From contig CAQDYY010000010.1 of assembly GCA_948777935.1 (NCBI GenBank), positions 1-40,853 of the forward strand: a stretch of DNA of 40,853 nt. Reading direction: 5' to 3'. This document shows positions 25,977-34,856 of this stretch, piece by piece. The notes under the pieces are model-generated. The model was not told the origin of the DNA. It made no database searches and worked only from the letters and a program-made list of their open reading frames with translations. The stretch is from an uncultured Clostridia bacterium. Its GTDB lineage: Bacteria; Bacillota; Clostridia; TANB77; CAG-508. Both the position numbers and the translations under genes were made by a program. Every line of letters starts with the position of its first letter. Position 1 is the first letter of the stretch.

Positions 25977-26681
25977 ATGAATTGGTTAAAATTGAATAAA
26001 GCAAAATCAAAGATATGCTTTGAAGAAATGAATAAAAGTAATAATTTTAATCCAGATTGTGATGAAAGCTATAAAGAATTTAAAATAGATATTTTAAAAG
26101 AGTTTTACGAAACACTAAAAGAACTAAATATAAGAGAAGAAGATGTCAAAGTAAAAGCGTATGAAGTTGATTACATATTTGGCATAAAATTGTACAAACT
26201 CTTAACCTATAAATACTGTATGAGTGAAAATGAGGCAGGCAATGATGATATATGGAGATATATTCAATTAAAAGTTTGTCCTCAAATTATTAAATATAGA
26301 TATGGTATAAGTGAAGACAGATATTATAAAATGCCAACAAGAATGTGGTTAGAAACTTTATGGTGGTATGTTTTCTTAGGATGGAGAGATAGCGAAGAAA
26401 ACACAAAAGAAATTTTAAAAGGTAATACTACAGATACAATTTTAAATATAATAGACAGAACTGGTAGATATGGTTATAGAAAAGATCTATTTAATGAAAT
26501 TTTATATAAAAAATATTTATATAATGTAACAGATAGAGATCAATTTAGAAAAATTATGACATTAAATACAATGAAACTTCAAGTTATAGATCCATATTTA
26601 GTTAATGGTGGAATACAAGAATATGTAGATGAATTATTTAAAGAAAATGGAGTTAAAATAAATGAATTTAGAAGATCTTAA
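25977..26681 (+). CDS. Helical defence-operon protein, possibly DUF6339
   Basis: 234 residues starting MNWLKLNKAKSKICFEEMNK after AAGGAGAAG. Rich in aromatic residues (MWLETLWWYVFLGWRDSEEN, YRYGISEDRYYKMPTR), mostly helical, without membrane segments or nuclease motifs. Proteins of this appearance sit between the ATPase and the PD-(D/E)XK gene in related operons; I believe the family is DUF6339 but cannot confirm it here. The last 20 bases overlap the next gene, implying coupled translation. Confidence 0.7.
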   Translation: MNWLKLNKAKSKICFEEMNKSNNFNPDCDESYKEFKIDILKEFYETLKELNIREEDVKVKAYEVDYIFGIKLYKLLTYKYCMSENEAGNDDIWRYIQLKVCPQIIKYRYGISEDRYYKMPTRMWLETLWWYVFLGWRDSEENTKEILKGNTTDTILNIIDRTGRYGYRKDLFNEILYKKYLYNVTDRDQFRKIMTLNTMKLQVIDPYLVNGGIQEYVDELFKENGVKINEFRRS

Positions 26682-27558
26682 ATTGAAATTAAAATTTTTA
26701 GAAGATGGTGATACAGTTTATAAGCTAGACACTAAAATAAACAACTTTTATGTAATAAAAGACAATGGATGGTATGGAATTGGAGTAGATATCGATTTAG
26801 ATAAAACTGAATTTTTTGAAAAATTTGAAAATGTCACATTAATAACAAAAATAAAATATTTTTCAAACAGTAATCACAAATTATTAGAATTAATTACAAA
26901 CAGAACTGATTTAATAGAAGAATTTTCTTTAGTTTGCTTTGACTTTGTTAACAAATTTGATAATGAAAAAATAAGTAATAATATTATTGAAAAAGCTAAT
27001 AATTGGTGGAACGAATGGAAAAAACTTTTAGGAAATGTATTAAAAAGTGAAAATGACTATGATTTTTTAGGTGAACTTCTTTGCTTAAATTACATATTAA
27101 ATGAAAATCCAAATGCAAAATATTCTAATTTAGCAAGCCATGATATAGAAACCTTAGAATATAGCATAGAGGTAAAAACTACTATAGAAAAATATAATTC
27201 GGAAATTCATGTAAATAGCCAATATCAATTAGAAAATAACACACAAAAACCGCTAAAACTAATATTTGTAAGATTAGAGAGATCTCAAATAGGATATTCA
27301 ATAAAAGATGTTATAAAAAGTTTAGAAAATAAAAAATATGATATTAATAGCCTTAATAGAATTCATTCTATTGGGACATCAAGTATGAATGAAAAATATA
27401 GAATTTTAGAAGCTAGATTATATAATATAGATGAAAATTTTCCTAAAATAACTTTGAAATCGCTAAAAAATGAGAAATTGCCTAAAGGTATTATAAAAAT
27501 AGAATATATTGTAGAATTAGATGATATTGAATATGAAAGTATAAATTTAAATTTTTAA
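26662..27558 (+). CDS. PD-(D/E)XK-motif protein (DUF4420-like), putative nuclease
   Basis: 298 residues. The central region WWNEWKKLLGNVLKSENDYD, FLGELLCLNYIL and EYSIEVKTTIEKYNSE contains the Glu of a GEL helix and the E-x-K of a PD-(D/E)XK nuclease (IEVKTT), which is how DUF4420 proteins are described. In these operons it is the likely DNA-cutting subunit, guided by the Z1 and GHKL ATPases and restrained on self DNA by the methyltransferase that follows at 27574. The start overlaps the previous gene; no independent ribosome site of note is needed. Confidence 0.8.
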   Translation: MNLEDLKLKLKFLEDGDTVYKLDTKINNFYVIKDNGWYGIGVDIDLDKTEFFEKFENVTLITKIKYFSNSNHKLLELITNRTDLIEEFSLVCFDFVNKFDNEKISNNIIEKANNWWNEWKKLLGNVLKSENDYDFLGELLCLNYILNENPNAKYSNLASHDIETLEYSIEVKTTIEKYNSEIHVNSQYQLENNTQKPLKLIFVRLERSQIGYSIKDVIKSLENKKYDINSLNRIHSIGTSSMNEKYRILEARLYNIDENFPKITLKSLKNEKLPKGIIKIEYIVELDDIEYESINLNF

Positions 27559-27573
27559 AGGAGAAATAATATA

Positions 27574-28674
27574 ATGATAAAATTAGCAACAGTATTTAGT
27601 GGAATAGGAGCAATTGAACAAGCATTAAAACAAATGAACTTAGAATATGAAATAGTATTTGCATGTGATAATGGAGAAAGATATTTAGATATTGATCAAG
27701 AAGAAATAATAGAACAAATAAAAGGACTATCAGAAGAAGAAAAGGAAAAGAAAATAAGAGAAATATATAATTCTACAGGAAAAGAAAACAATGTAAAAAA
27801 ATCATATTTTGCAAATTATGATATTACAGAAGATAGATGGTATGAAGATATTAGGTTTTTAGATGGAAAAAGATTTAAAGGCAAAGTAGATTTACTTGTT
27901 GGAGGAAGTCCATGTCAAAGTTTTTCAACATATGGAAAAAGAGGAGGACTAGACGATACTAGAGGAACACTATTTTACGATTATGCAAGATTAATAAAAG
28001 AAATTCAACCAAAGGCATTTATATTTGAAAATGTTACAGGTTTACTAAATCATGATAATGGTAAAACTTGGAAAATAATACAGGAAGTATTTACAAGTTT
28101 AAATTATCATATAAAGTTTAAAGTAATGGATTCACAGTATTATGGTTTACCACAAATGAGAAAAAGAGTATTTGTTGTAGGCATAAACAATAGTATTGAT
28201 TACAAACAAGAATTTGAATTTCCTGAACATGTAGAATTGACAGACAAGGCATCAGATTTTCTAGACGAAGAAGTTGATGACAAATATTACTTAGGTGAAA
28301 AAGGTTTCATATATGTAACAACTCCAGAGAGAAATGAAGGAAGAGCTAGAGTAAATAGAGATATAATAGGGTGTCAAACAGCTAACCAACAATTTAACTG
28401 GATAGGAGATTTTAGAGTAGAAAAACCAAAAGACAGTTTTTATAAAGATAAAAGAATATTTATAGGAAATTATAATGGGGAAGATGCAGTAGCTAGAAAG
28501 ATGACTCCAAATGAATGCTTAAAACTTATGGGATTTAAGGACTTTAAAGTAGTAGTACCAGATACAGTAGCATACAGACAATCAGGAAACTCCATAGCAG
28601 TTCCAGTATTAAAAGAAATTACAAAATCTATTATGGATTCTATAAATTTAGAAAATAAAAAGGAGGAAGATTAA
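27574..28674 (+). CDS. DNA (cytosine-5-)-methyltransferase
   Basis: 366 residues with motif I TVFSGIGAIEQAL, motif IV GGSPCQSFSTYGKRGG (catalytic Cys in PCQ), motif VI FIFENVTGL, motif VIII QMRKRVFVVG and motif X RQSGNSIAVPVLKEI. A roughly 90-residue insertion-like variable region (about 225-310) should read the target. It places 5-methylcytosine on a sequence that cannot be predicted from here and would mark host DNA as self for the nuclease genes upstream. Ribosome site AAAGGAG; the stop overlaps the next start by one base (TAATG). Confidence 0.95.
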   Translation: MIKLATVFSGIGAIEQALKQMNLEYEIVFACDNGERYLDIDQEEIIEQIKGLSEEEKEKKIREIYNSTGKENNVKKSYFANYDITEDRWYEDIRFLDGKRFKGKVDLLVGGSPCQSFSTYGKRGGLDDTRGTLFYDYARLIKEIQPKAFIFENVTGLLNHDNGKTWKIIQEVFTSLNYHIKFKVMDSQYYGLPQMRKRVFVVGINNSIDYKQEFEFPEHVELTDKASDFLDEEVDDKYYLGEKGFIYVTTPERNEGRARVNRDIIGCQTANQQFNWIGDFRVEKPKDSFYKDKRIFIGNYNGEDAVARKMTPNECLKLMGFKDFKVVVPDTVAYRQSGNSIAVPVLKEITKSIMDSINLENKKEED

Positions 28675-29663
28675 TGAGTGATAATAGTAATATATGGTAT
28701 TTAGACAGAGGAAAAAATTTTTTTACAGAAGAAGGAAAAGAATTATTTAATACAATAATCAGTGTAGCAAATACATATTCTTATTTAGAAAAAATAACAT
28801 CTGGTGAACTAATAGAAAAATTTCCTATAAAAATGAAAACATCAGGAAATCCAAATGCATTATTAACAACTTCAAGGAATATAGGAATAATTAATAAAGA
28901 AAATAGATTAGGAAAAAATATACAATATTATCTTAATAACAAATTATCATATGAAGAATTAATTTTTGAAAATCTTAGTAAAGTAAATTATGATAAAGAA
29001 AGTACTTATCCAGTAAAACCTTTTGTAGTTATTTGCAAAGCTCTATATAGATTATATACACTTAACAAAGAAGAAGCATACCTAACAAAATCAGATTGTA
29101 TTAGGCATTTATATAAAATTACAGATTATTTCCAAATTACCAATGAACACTGTGATAATATTATAAAAAATCGTAGTTTTGAAAGGGAATCAGCAGCAGT
29201 ATTAGATATATGGTTTAATGCTTTACAAAATTTTGATATATTTAAAGATAGTGAAGATGCATCCATTTTAAGGTTAAATGAAGATGAAATTGAGTTTTAT
29301 AAATTTATAGATGAAAAAGGTGGTATGATTCCATGTTACTTAAATGGAAAAAGCAAATATTCTACATATTATGATGATTTAGGAAGTTGCGATTTAGGAA
29401 TAAATTATATTATTCCTCCAGTTATGATTAATTATTCTAATAATTTAGATATGGAGAATATAAAAGAACTATATGAATATATATTTGGACTAACTCCATT
29501 TAAAAACAATGAACTAGTAGAAAGTGAATATTATGCGATATATAGACCATTTAAAAGTATAAGAAATATTGCCATTAGAAAAATAGAACAAAATAATACA
29601 TATGTTGGAAATCTACTATTTGAATATAATAATTACTATGTAAAAAAAGGCGAAAATAATTAG
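28674..29663 (+). CDS. Last gene of the defence operon, unknown function
   Basis: 329 residues, joined to the methyltransferase by a TAATG overlap, so translationally coupled. The first 90 residues could be a winged-helix-like part (ELIEKFPIKMKTSGNPNALL, NIGIINKENRLGKNIQYYL), followed by a mixed alpha/beta region ending with KSIRNIAIRKIEQNN. No recognisable nuclease, methylase or ATPase motif. Its fixed place after the methylase fits a specificity or effector subunit of the restriction-like system, which is inference. Confidence 0.75.
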   Translation: MSDNSNIWYLDRGKNFFTEEGKELFNTIISVANTYSYLEKITSGELIEKFPIKMKTSGNPNALLTTSRNIGIINKENRLGKNIQYYLNNKLSYEELIFENLSKVNYDKESTYPVKPFVVICKALYRLYTLNKEEAYLTKSDCIRHLYKITDYFQITNEHCDNIIKNRSFERESAAVLDIWFNALQNFDIFKDSEDASILRLNEDEIEFYKFIDEKGGMIPCYLNGKSKYSTYYDDLGSCDLGINYIIPPVMINYSNNLDMENIKELYEYIFGLTPFKNNELVESEYYAIYRPFKSIRNIAIRKIEQNNTYVGNLLFEYNNYYVKKGENN

Positions 29664-29678
29664 AATATTTAGCACTAT

Positions 29679-29709
29679 AGAATAAAATACATAAAAGTGA
29701 TTCATACTA
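29679..29709 (+). promoter_or_regulatory. Sigma-G-type (forespore) promoter of the 103-aa gene region
   Basis: -35 AGAATA (29679-29684), 18-base spacer, -10 CATACTA (29703-29709). CATACTA with a GAATA box 17-18 bases upstream is the forespore sigma-G consensus of Bacillus and Clostridium. The same boxes at the same spacing precede the dps gene. Confidence 0.55.
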
Positions 29710-29725
29710 AAATTAGGTGATAAGT

Positions 29726-30028
29726 ATGAAAGAAGAAAATATAATTGATACGTTTTTTAATATAAGGCAAGATGAGTTTTTAGAGGAAATGGGTGAAGAT
29801 ATTGACATTTTAAGACCAGTACTAAAACAAGAAAATAAAAAACAATTACAAGAGAGCATTAATGAAATACCAAATGAATATGAAGACCTAAAAACAAAAC
29901 TAAAAAATGGTGTTGATGATTTAATATCAAATTATGAAATAAAAATGGCATATTACCATAAGAAATATTATAAACAAGGCTTTAAAGATGCAGTTATGCT
30001 AAATTTTAACTTAAAAGAAACGAATTAA
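29726..30028 (+). CDS. Small acidic protein, putative forespore gene
   Basis: 100 residues starting MKEENIIDTFFNIRQDEFLE at 29726 (AGGTGA upstream at 8 bases). Charged and helical: acidic first half (EEMGEDIDILRPVLKQENKK) and a C-terminal part with many Tyr/Lys (MAYYHKKYYKQGFKDAVMLN). No membrane segment. The sigma-G-like promoter just upstream and a strong terminator after it make it a single-gene transcript probably made in the developing spore. Family not recognised; it is separate from the defence operon that ends at 29663. Confidence 0.65.
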   Translation: MKEENIIDTFFNIRQDEFLEEMGEDIDILRPVLKQENKKQLQESINEIPNEYEDLKTKLKNGVDDLISNYEIKMAYYHKKYYKQGFKDAVMLNFNLKETN

Positions 30029-30031
30029 GAC

Positions 30032-30072
30032 AAAAAATCAAACATTTTATTAAAAAAATGTTTGATTTTTTT
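30032..30072 (+). terminator. Terminator after the small acidic protein
   Basis: AAAAAATCAAACATTT and AAATGTTTGATTTTTT form a 16-bp stem around a nine-base loop with a T run. Confidence 0.88.
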
Positions 30073-30089
30073 AGTATTTATGGTAAGAT
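30062..30089 (+). promoter_or_regulatory. Possible carA promoter
   Basis: TTGATT (30062-30067), 16-base spacer, TAAGAT (30084-30089), followed by AGGAGG before the carA start. The -35 box lies in the preceding terminator stem. No PyrR-type attenuator was recognised. Confidence 0.35.
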
Positions 30090-30121
30090 ATAGGGTGGAA
30101 AAAATAAATAGGAGGTCTTAA

Positions 30122-31198
30122 ATGAAAGGCTATTTAGTATTAGAAAATGGCAGTATATATGAAGGAGAAAGAATAGGAGCCGAAAAAGACGTTATTTTAG
30201 AAGTCGTATTTAACACATCAATGACAGGATACCTAGAAATATTTACAGATCCATCATATGCAGGACAAGGTGTTACTATGACATACCCATTAATTGGAAA
30301 CTATGGATTAACAAAAGAAGATGCAGAATCTAAAAAACCTTGGGTAGAAGCAGTATTTGTTCACGAAATTGCAGAAATGGAAAGCAATTTTAGAAGCAAA
30401 ATGCACATATTAGATTTTCTAAAAGAATATGATATTCCGGGGTTACAAGGAATAAATACTAGAAAATTAACAAAAGAATTAAGAAATGTAGGAACAATGA
30501 AAGGAAAACTAACAAGTAACATTTCTAATATAGATGAAATCATAAAAGAAATAAAAGAATATTCAATATCAAATTTAGTACAAAAGGTTAGTTCAAAAGA
30601 AAAATACACCTGTGGAAACGGCAAAACAAAAATTGCATTATTTGATTTTGGAGCAAAACAAAATATTATTAATTCATTATTAAAAAGAGACTGTGAAGTA
30701 ACAGTATTTCCATGGGATACCTCATATATAGAGTTCTTGACAGGTGAATTTAAAGGAATTGTTCTTTCAAATGGACCAGGAAACCCAGAAGATTGTAAAA
30801 TATCAATAGAAAATATTAAAAAACTATATGAAGAAGCAGACATACCAATATTAGGAATTTGTTTAGGGCATCAACTAATGGGGCTAGCAACAGGAGCAAA
30901 AACATATAAACTAAAATATGGACATCGTGGGCCAAACCATCCAGTAAAAGATTTAAAAACAGGTAGAGTATGCATTACATCACAAAACCACGGATATGGG
31001 GTAGATGATAAAAGCATAAATAGCGATATTGCAGAAGTTTCACATATAAATATAAATGATGGAACAGTAGAAGGGTTAAGATATAAAGAGCATAATATAG
31101 TAACAGTACAATACCACCCAGAAGCATGCCCAGGTCCAGAAGACAGTAGTTACATATTCGACGAATTTATAGAAAAAATAACCAAAAAAACTATGTAG
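30122..31198 (+). CDS. carA: Carbamoyl phosphate synthase small subunit (glutaminase)
   Basis: 358 residues. The N-terminal CarA domain begins KGYLVLENGSIYEGERIGAE; the class I glutamine amidotransferase domain carries the nucleophile Cys in LGICLGHQLMGLA (near 245), with the catalytic His and Glu in QYHPEACPGPEDSS (near 330), and NHGYGVD. It hydrolyses glutamine and channels ammonia to CarB for carbamoyl phosphate, feeding pyrimidine and arginine synthesis. Start ATG after AGGAGG. carB follows after 312 bases that hold one family B and one family A repeat, an unusually long gap for this operon. Confidence 0.97.
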   Translation: MKGYLVLENGSIYEGERIGAEKDVILEVVFNTSMTGYLEIFTDPSYAGQGVTMTYPLIGNYGLTKEDAESKKPWVEAVFVHEIAEMESNFRSKMHILDFLKEYDIPGLQGINTRKLTKELRNVGTMKGKLTSNISNIDEIIKEIKEYSISNLVQKVSSKEKYTCGNGKTKIALFDFGAKQNIINSLLKRDCEVTVFPWDTSYIEFLTGEFKGIVLSNGPGNPEDCKISIENIKKLYEEADIPILGICLGHQLMGLATGAKTYKLKYGHRGPNHPVKDLKTGRVCITSQNHGYGVDDKSINSDIAEVSHININDGTVEGLRYKEHNIVTVQYHPEACPGPEDSSYIFDEFIEKITKKTM

Positions 31199-31237
31199 GG
31201 ACAAATTCTATATCTGCCCAAAATGGAACAAAATAAT

Positions 31238-31290
31238 GTAGGGGCATCGTTTGTGGGAATACCCGTGAGAAGGGACACCACTGTGCCCTA
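31238..31290. repeat. Short palindromic repeat, family B, copy 2
   Basis: Begins GTAGGGGCAT, contains GGGAATACCC, ends CACTGTGCCC. Lies between carA and carB, next to a family A repeat. Confidence 0.72.
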
Positions 31291-31311
31291 TAAACAAGAA
31301 TAAATAGGAAA

Positions 31312-31459
31312 AACCCCCAGTCGTTCTTACGAACGACAGCCCCCTTAGGTAAAGGGGCCTTTACTCTATAAAAATTAGACTAGCACAGTAAATATGAAAT
31401 GTAGAGAAAAGCCTCCTTTATTTAAGGGAGGTGGCAGTGCGAAGCACTGACGGAGGGTT
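31312..31459. repeat. Palindromic MITE-like repeat, family A, copy 3
   Basis: Same ends and inner hairpins as 3160 and 13487, with the right inner hairpin changed to CAGTGCGAAGCACTG (compensating changes keep the stem). It sits between carA and carB. Confidence 0.85.
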
Positions 31460-31510
31460 CTTACAATGCGAAACACAATAACATCATAAAACAAATATTA
31501 GGAGGAAACA

Positions 31511-34500
31511 ATGCCAAAAAATAACGATATAAAAAAAGTATTAGTAATTGGATCAGGACCAATAGTAATTCGGACAAGCAGCAGAATTCGACTATGCAGG
31601 AACACAAGCCTGTCGTGAACTAAAAAAAGAAGGAATAGAAGTAGTACTTGTAAACTCAAATCCTGCAACAATAATGACAGACAAAAATATGGCAGACAAA
31701 ATATACATAGAACCATTAACCAAAAAAACAGTAGAAAAAATACTAGAAATAGAAAAACCAGACAGTATACTACCAAACTTAGGTGGACAAACAGGATTAA
31801 ACATAGCAATGGAATTATATGAAGATGGTTTCTTACAATCACATGGCATAAAACTACTTGGAACATCACCAGAAGGAATAAAAAAAGCAGAAGATAGGCA
31901 AGCATTTAAAGACACAATGGAAGAAATAGAAGAACCATGTGTTGCAAGTAAAGTAGTAAATACTTATGAAGATGCAGAAGAATTTGCATTACAAATTGGT
32001 CTTCCTGTTATTGTAAGACCTGCGTATACTTTAGGAGGAACAGGTGGAGGAATTTGCTACACAATGGAAGAACTTGAAGAAACAGCAAAAAGTGGGCTTC
32101 ACTTATCAAGAGTTCACCAAGTATTAATAGAAAAATGCATATCAGGCTGGAAAGAAATAGAATATGAAGTAATGAGAGACAAAAACGGAAGCTGTATTAC
32201 AATCTGTAACATGGAAAACATAGACCCAGTAGGAGTACATACAGGAGATAGCGTCGTTGTTGCACCATCTCAAACACTAGCAGATAAAGAATATCAAATG
32301 CTAAGAACAGCAAGCTTAAAAATAATATCTGCGCTAAAAATAGAAGGTGGATGTAATGTACAATTCGCACTAAACCCAAACAGCTTTGAATATGCAGTTA
32401 TAGAAGTAAACCCAAGAGTAAGCCGTTCATCAGCACTTGCATCTAAAGCAACAGGATATCCAATTGCAAAAGTATCAGCAAAAATAGCAATAGGGTACAC
32501 TCTAGATGAAATTAAAAACGAAGTAACAGGAAAAACATATGCATGTTTTGAGCCAGTACTAGACTATGTTATTGTAAAAATACCAAAATGGCCATTTAAC
32601 AAATTCCTAACAGCATCAAGAAACTTAGGAACACAAATGAAAGCAACAGGAGAAGTAATGGCAATAGCACCATCTATAGAACAAGCACTACTAAAAGCAA
32701 TTCGTTCATTAGAAGAAAATGTAGATAGCCTAGAATTACCTAAATTAAAAGGGCTTACAAATGAACAAATAAGAGAAGATTTAAAAAATGTAGATAATGA
32801 AAGAATCTTTGTAATTGCAGAAGCCATAAGAAGAGGAATAAATGTAGATACAATACACGAAATCACAACAATAGATAAATTCTTTATAAACAAAATACAA
32901 AGAATTGTAAAAATAGAAAAACGTCTAAAAGAAGAAGAATTAACAAAAGAGTTATTAACAATTGCAAAAAAAATGGGATATACAGACAAAGTAATTTCAA
33001 GACTTTGTGGAAAACAAGAAGATGAAATAAAAAAACTAAGAAAAGAAAACGAAATAATTGCAAACTTCAAAATGGTAGATACATGTGCAGCGGAATTTGA
33101 TGCAAGCACACCATACTACTATTCAAGTTATGATGAAGAAAACGAAGCAATAGATAGTGAGGATAAAAAGAAAATATTAGTACTAGGTTCAGGTCCAATT
33201 CGTATAGGGCAAGGAATAGAATTTGACTATTGTAGTGTGCACTGTGTATGGGCATTAAAAGAAAAAGGATATGAAACAATAATCGTAAACAATAACCCAG
33301 AAACAGTTAGTACAGACTTTGATATAGCAGATAAACTATACTTTGAGCCATTAACAAAAGAAGATGTAGAAAACATAGTAGAAAAAGAAAAGCCATATGG
33401 AGCAATTGTACAATTTGGAGGGCAAACAGCAATAAAACTAACAAAAGCACTAACTGAAATGGGAGTAAAAATATTAGGAACATCTGAAAGAGATATGGAT
33501 AGAGCAGAAGATAGAGAATTATTTGATGAAGCATTAGAAAGATGCGGAATTCCAAGGCCAAAGGGACAAACTGTATACACAGTAGATGAAGGAATAAAAG
33601 TAGCAAATGAGCTAAAATATCCAGTATTAGTTCGTCCATCATATGTATTAGGTGGGCAAGGAATGGCAATAGCATATAGTGATGATGAAGTAAGAGATTT
33701 CATTAATGAAATTAACAAAATAGAGCAAGAACACCCAATATTAGTAGATAAATATATGCTTGGAAAAGAGCTAGAAGTAGATGCAATATTTGATGGAGAA
33801 GATATATTAATACCAGGAATAATGGAGCATTTAGAAAGAGCAGGAATACATTCAGGAGACAGTATATCTGTTTACCCAACACAACATATTAATATAGAAA
33901 ACCAAAAAACAATTATAGAATATACTAAAAAAATTGCAAAAGAACTAAACATTATAGGTGTACTAAATATTCAATTTATAATAAACCGTGGAGAAGTGTA
34001 CATAATAGAAGTAAATCCACGTTCTAGTAGAACAGTACCATATATTAGTAAAGTAACAAACCTTCCAGTAATAGATATTGCAACACATGTTATTTTAGGC
34101 GAAAAACTACGTAATATGCCATATGGAACAGGAGTATACAAACAAAGTGAATATATAGCAGTAAAAATGCCAATATTCTCTTTTGAGAAAATAAAAAATG
34201 CAGATACAAGCCTAGGGCCAGAAATGAAATCAACAGGAGAAGTATTAGGAGTATCAAAAGTATTTTCAGAGGCAATATTAAAAGCATTTATTGCAAGTGG
34301 AGTAAATATTCCATATAAGGGGAATGTGCTAATAACAGTTCGCGATAAAGACAAAATTGAAATGCTACCAATTGCACAAAAATTAGATAACTTAGGGTTT
34401 CACATATTTGCAACATCTGGTACAGCAGCATTCTTAAACGAAAATGGAGTAGAAGCAGAAGTTGTACAAAAAATATGGGAAGGAGAAAACAGTATACCAG

Positions 34501-34712
34501 AGCTAATTGGAAGTGGAAAACTAAGCTTTATAATAAACACACCAACAAAAGGAAAACACGAATCAAGAGATGGGTTTAAAATAAGAAGACTGGCAGTAGA
34601 ATCAAAAATACCATGTTTTACAGCATTAGATACAGTAGAAGCCCTATATGAAGCATTAGAAAAAGGAACAAAAGAAGAAGATTTAGTACCAATAGATATT
34701 GGTATAATATAG
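31511..34712 (+). CDS. carB: Carbamoyl phosphate synthase large subunit, read through a CGG +1 site
   Basis: ATG at 31511 after AGGAGG gives PKNNDIKKVLVIGSGPIVI, then an in-frame CGG at 31571-31573. Skipping its C continues GQAAEFDYAGTQACRELKKE, the invariant CarB opening; the literal frame stops 14 codons later. The corrected product is 1066 residues, the family size: two ATP-grasp halves (first with RPAYTLGGTGGG, second with RPSYVLGGQG), an oligomerisation domain and a C-terminal allosteric MGS-like domain (from VLITVRDKDKIEML). The second-half equivalent motif IGQGIEFDY is intact. It makes carbamoyl phosphate from bicarbonate, ammonia and two ATP. Loss would block pyrimidine synthesis, so decay is unlikely. 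Confidence 0.93.
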
Positions 34713-34726
34713 GAAAAATTCAACAT

Positions 34727-34780
34727 GTAGGGGCACGTTTAAAGGGAATACCCAAAAGACACGACACCACTGTGCCCTTT
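34727..34780. repeat. Short palindromic repeat, family B, copy 3
   Basis: GTAGGGGCAC...GGGAATACCC...CACTGTGCCC followed by a T run, placed 15 bases after the carB stop. This copy could act as the carB terminator. Confidence 0.7.
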
Positions 34781-34802
34781 TTTGTAACAAAATTATTTCA
34801 CT

Positions 34803-34833
34803 TGAATAAAACAAAATACAGCAGTTCATACTA
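34803..34833 (+). promoter_or_regulatory. Sigma-G-type (forespore) promoter of dps
   Basis: -35 TGAATA (34803-34808), 18-base spacer, -10 CATACTA (34827-34833). A near-perfect match to the sigma-G consensus and the same arrangement as upstream of 29726 (GAATAAAA, 13 bases, TTCATACTAA in both). Confidence 0.6.
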
Positions 34834-34856
34834 ATAATGAAAGTGAGGTTATTAGG

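Noticed and set aside
33971..34354. Minus-strand ORFs inside carB and other large genes
   Set aside because: They mirror AT-rich coding sequence on the other strand, have no ribosome sites and encode low-complexity Leu/Ile/Phe/Ser-rich products.
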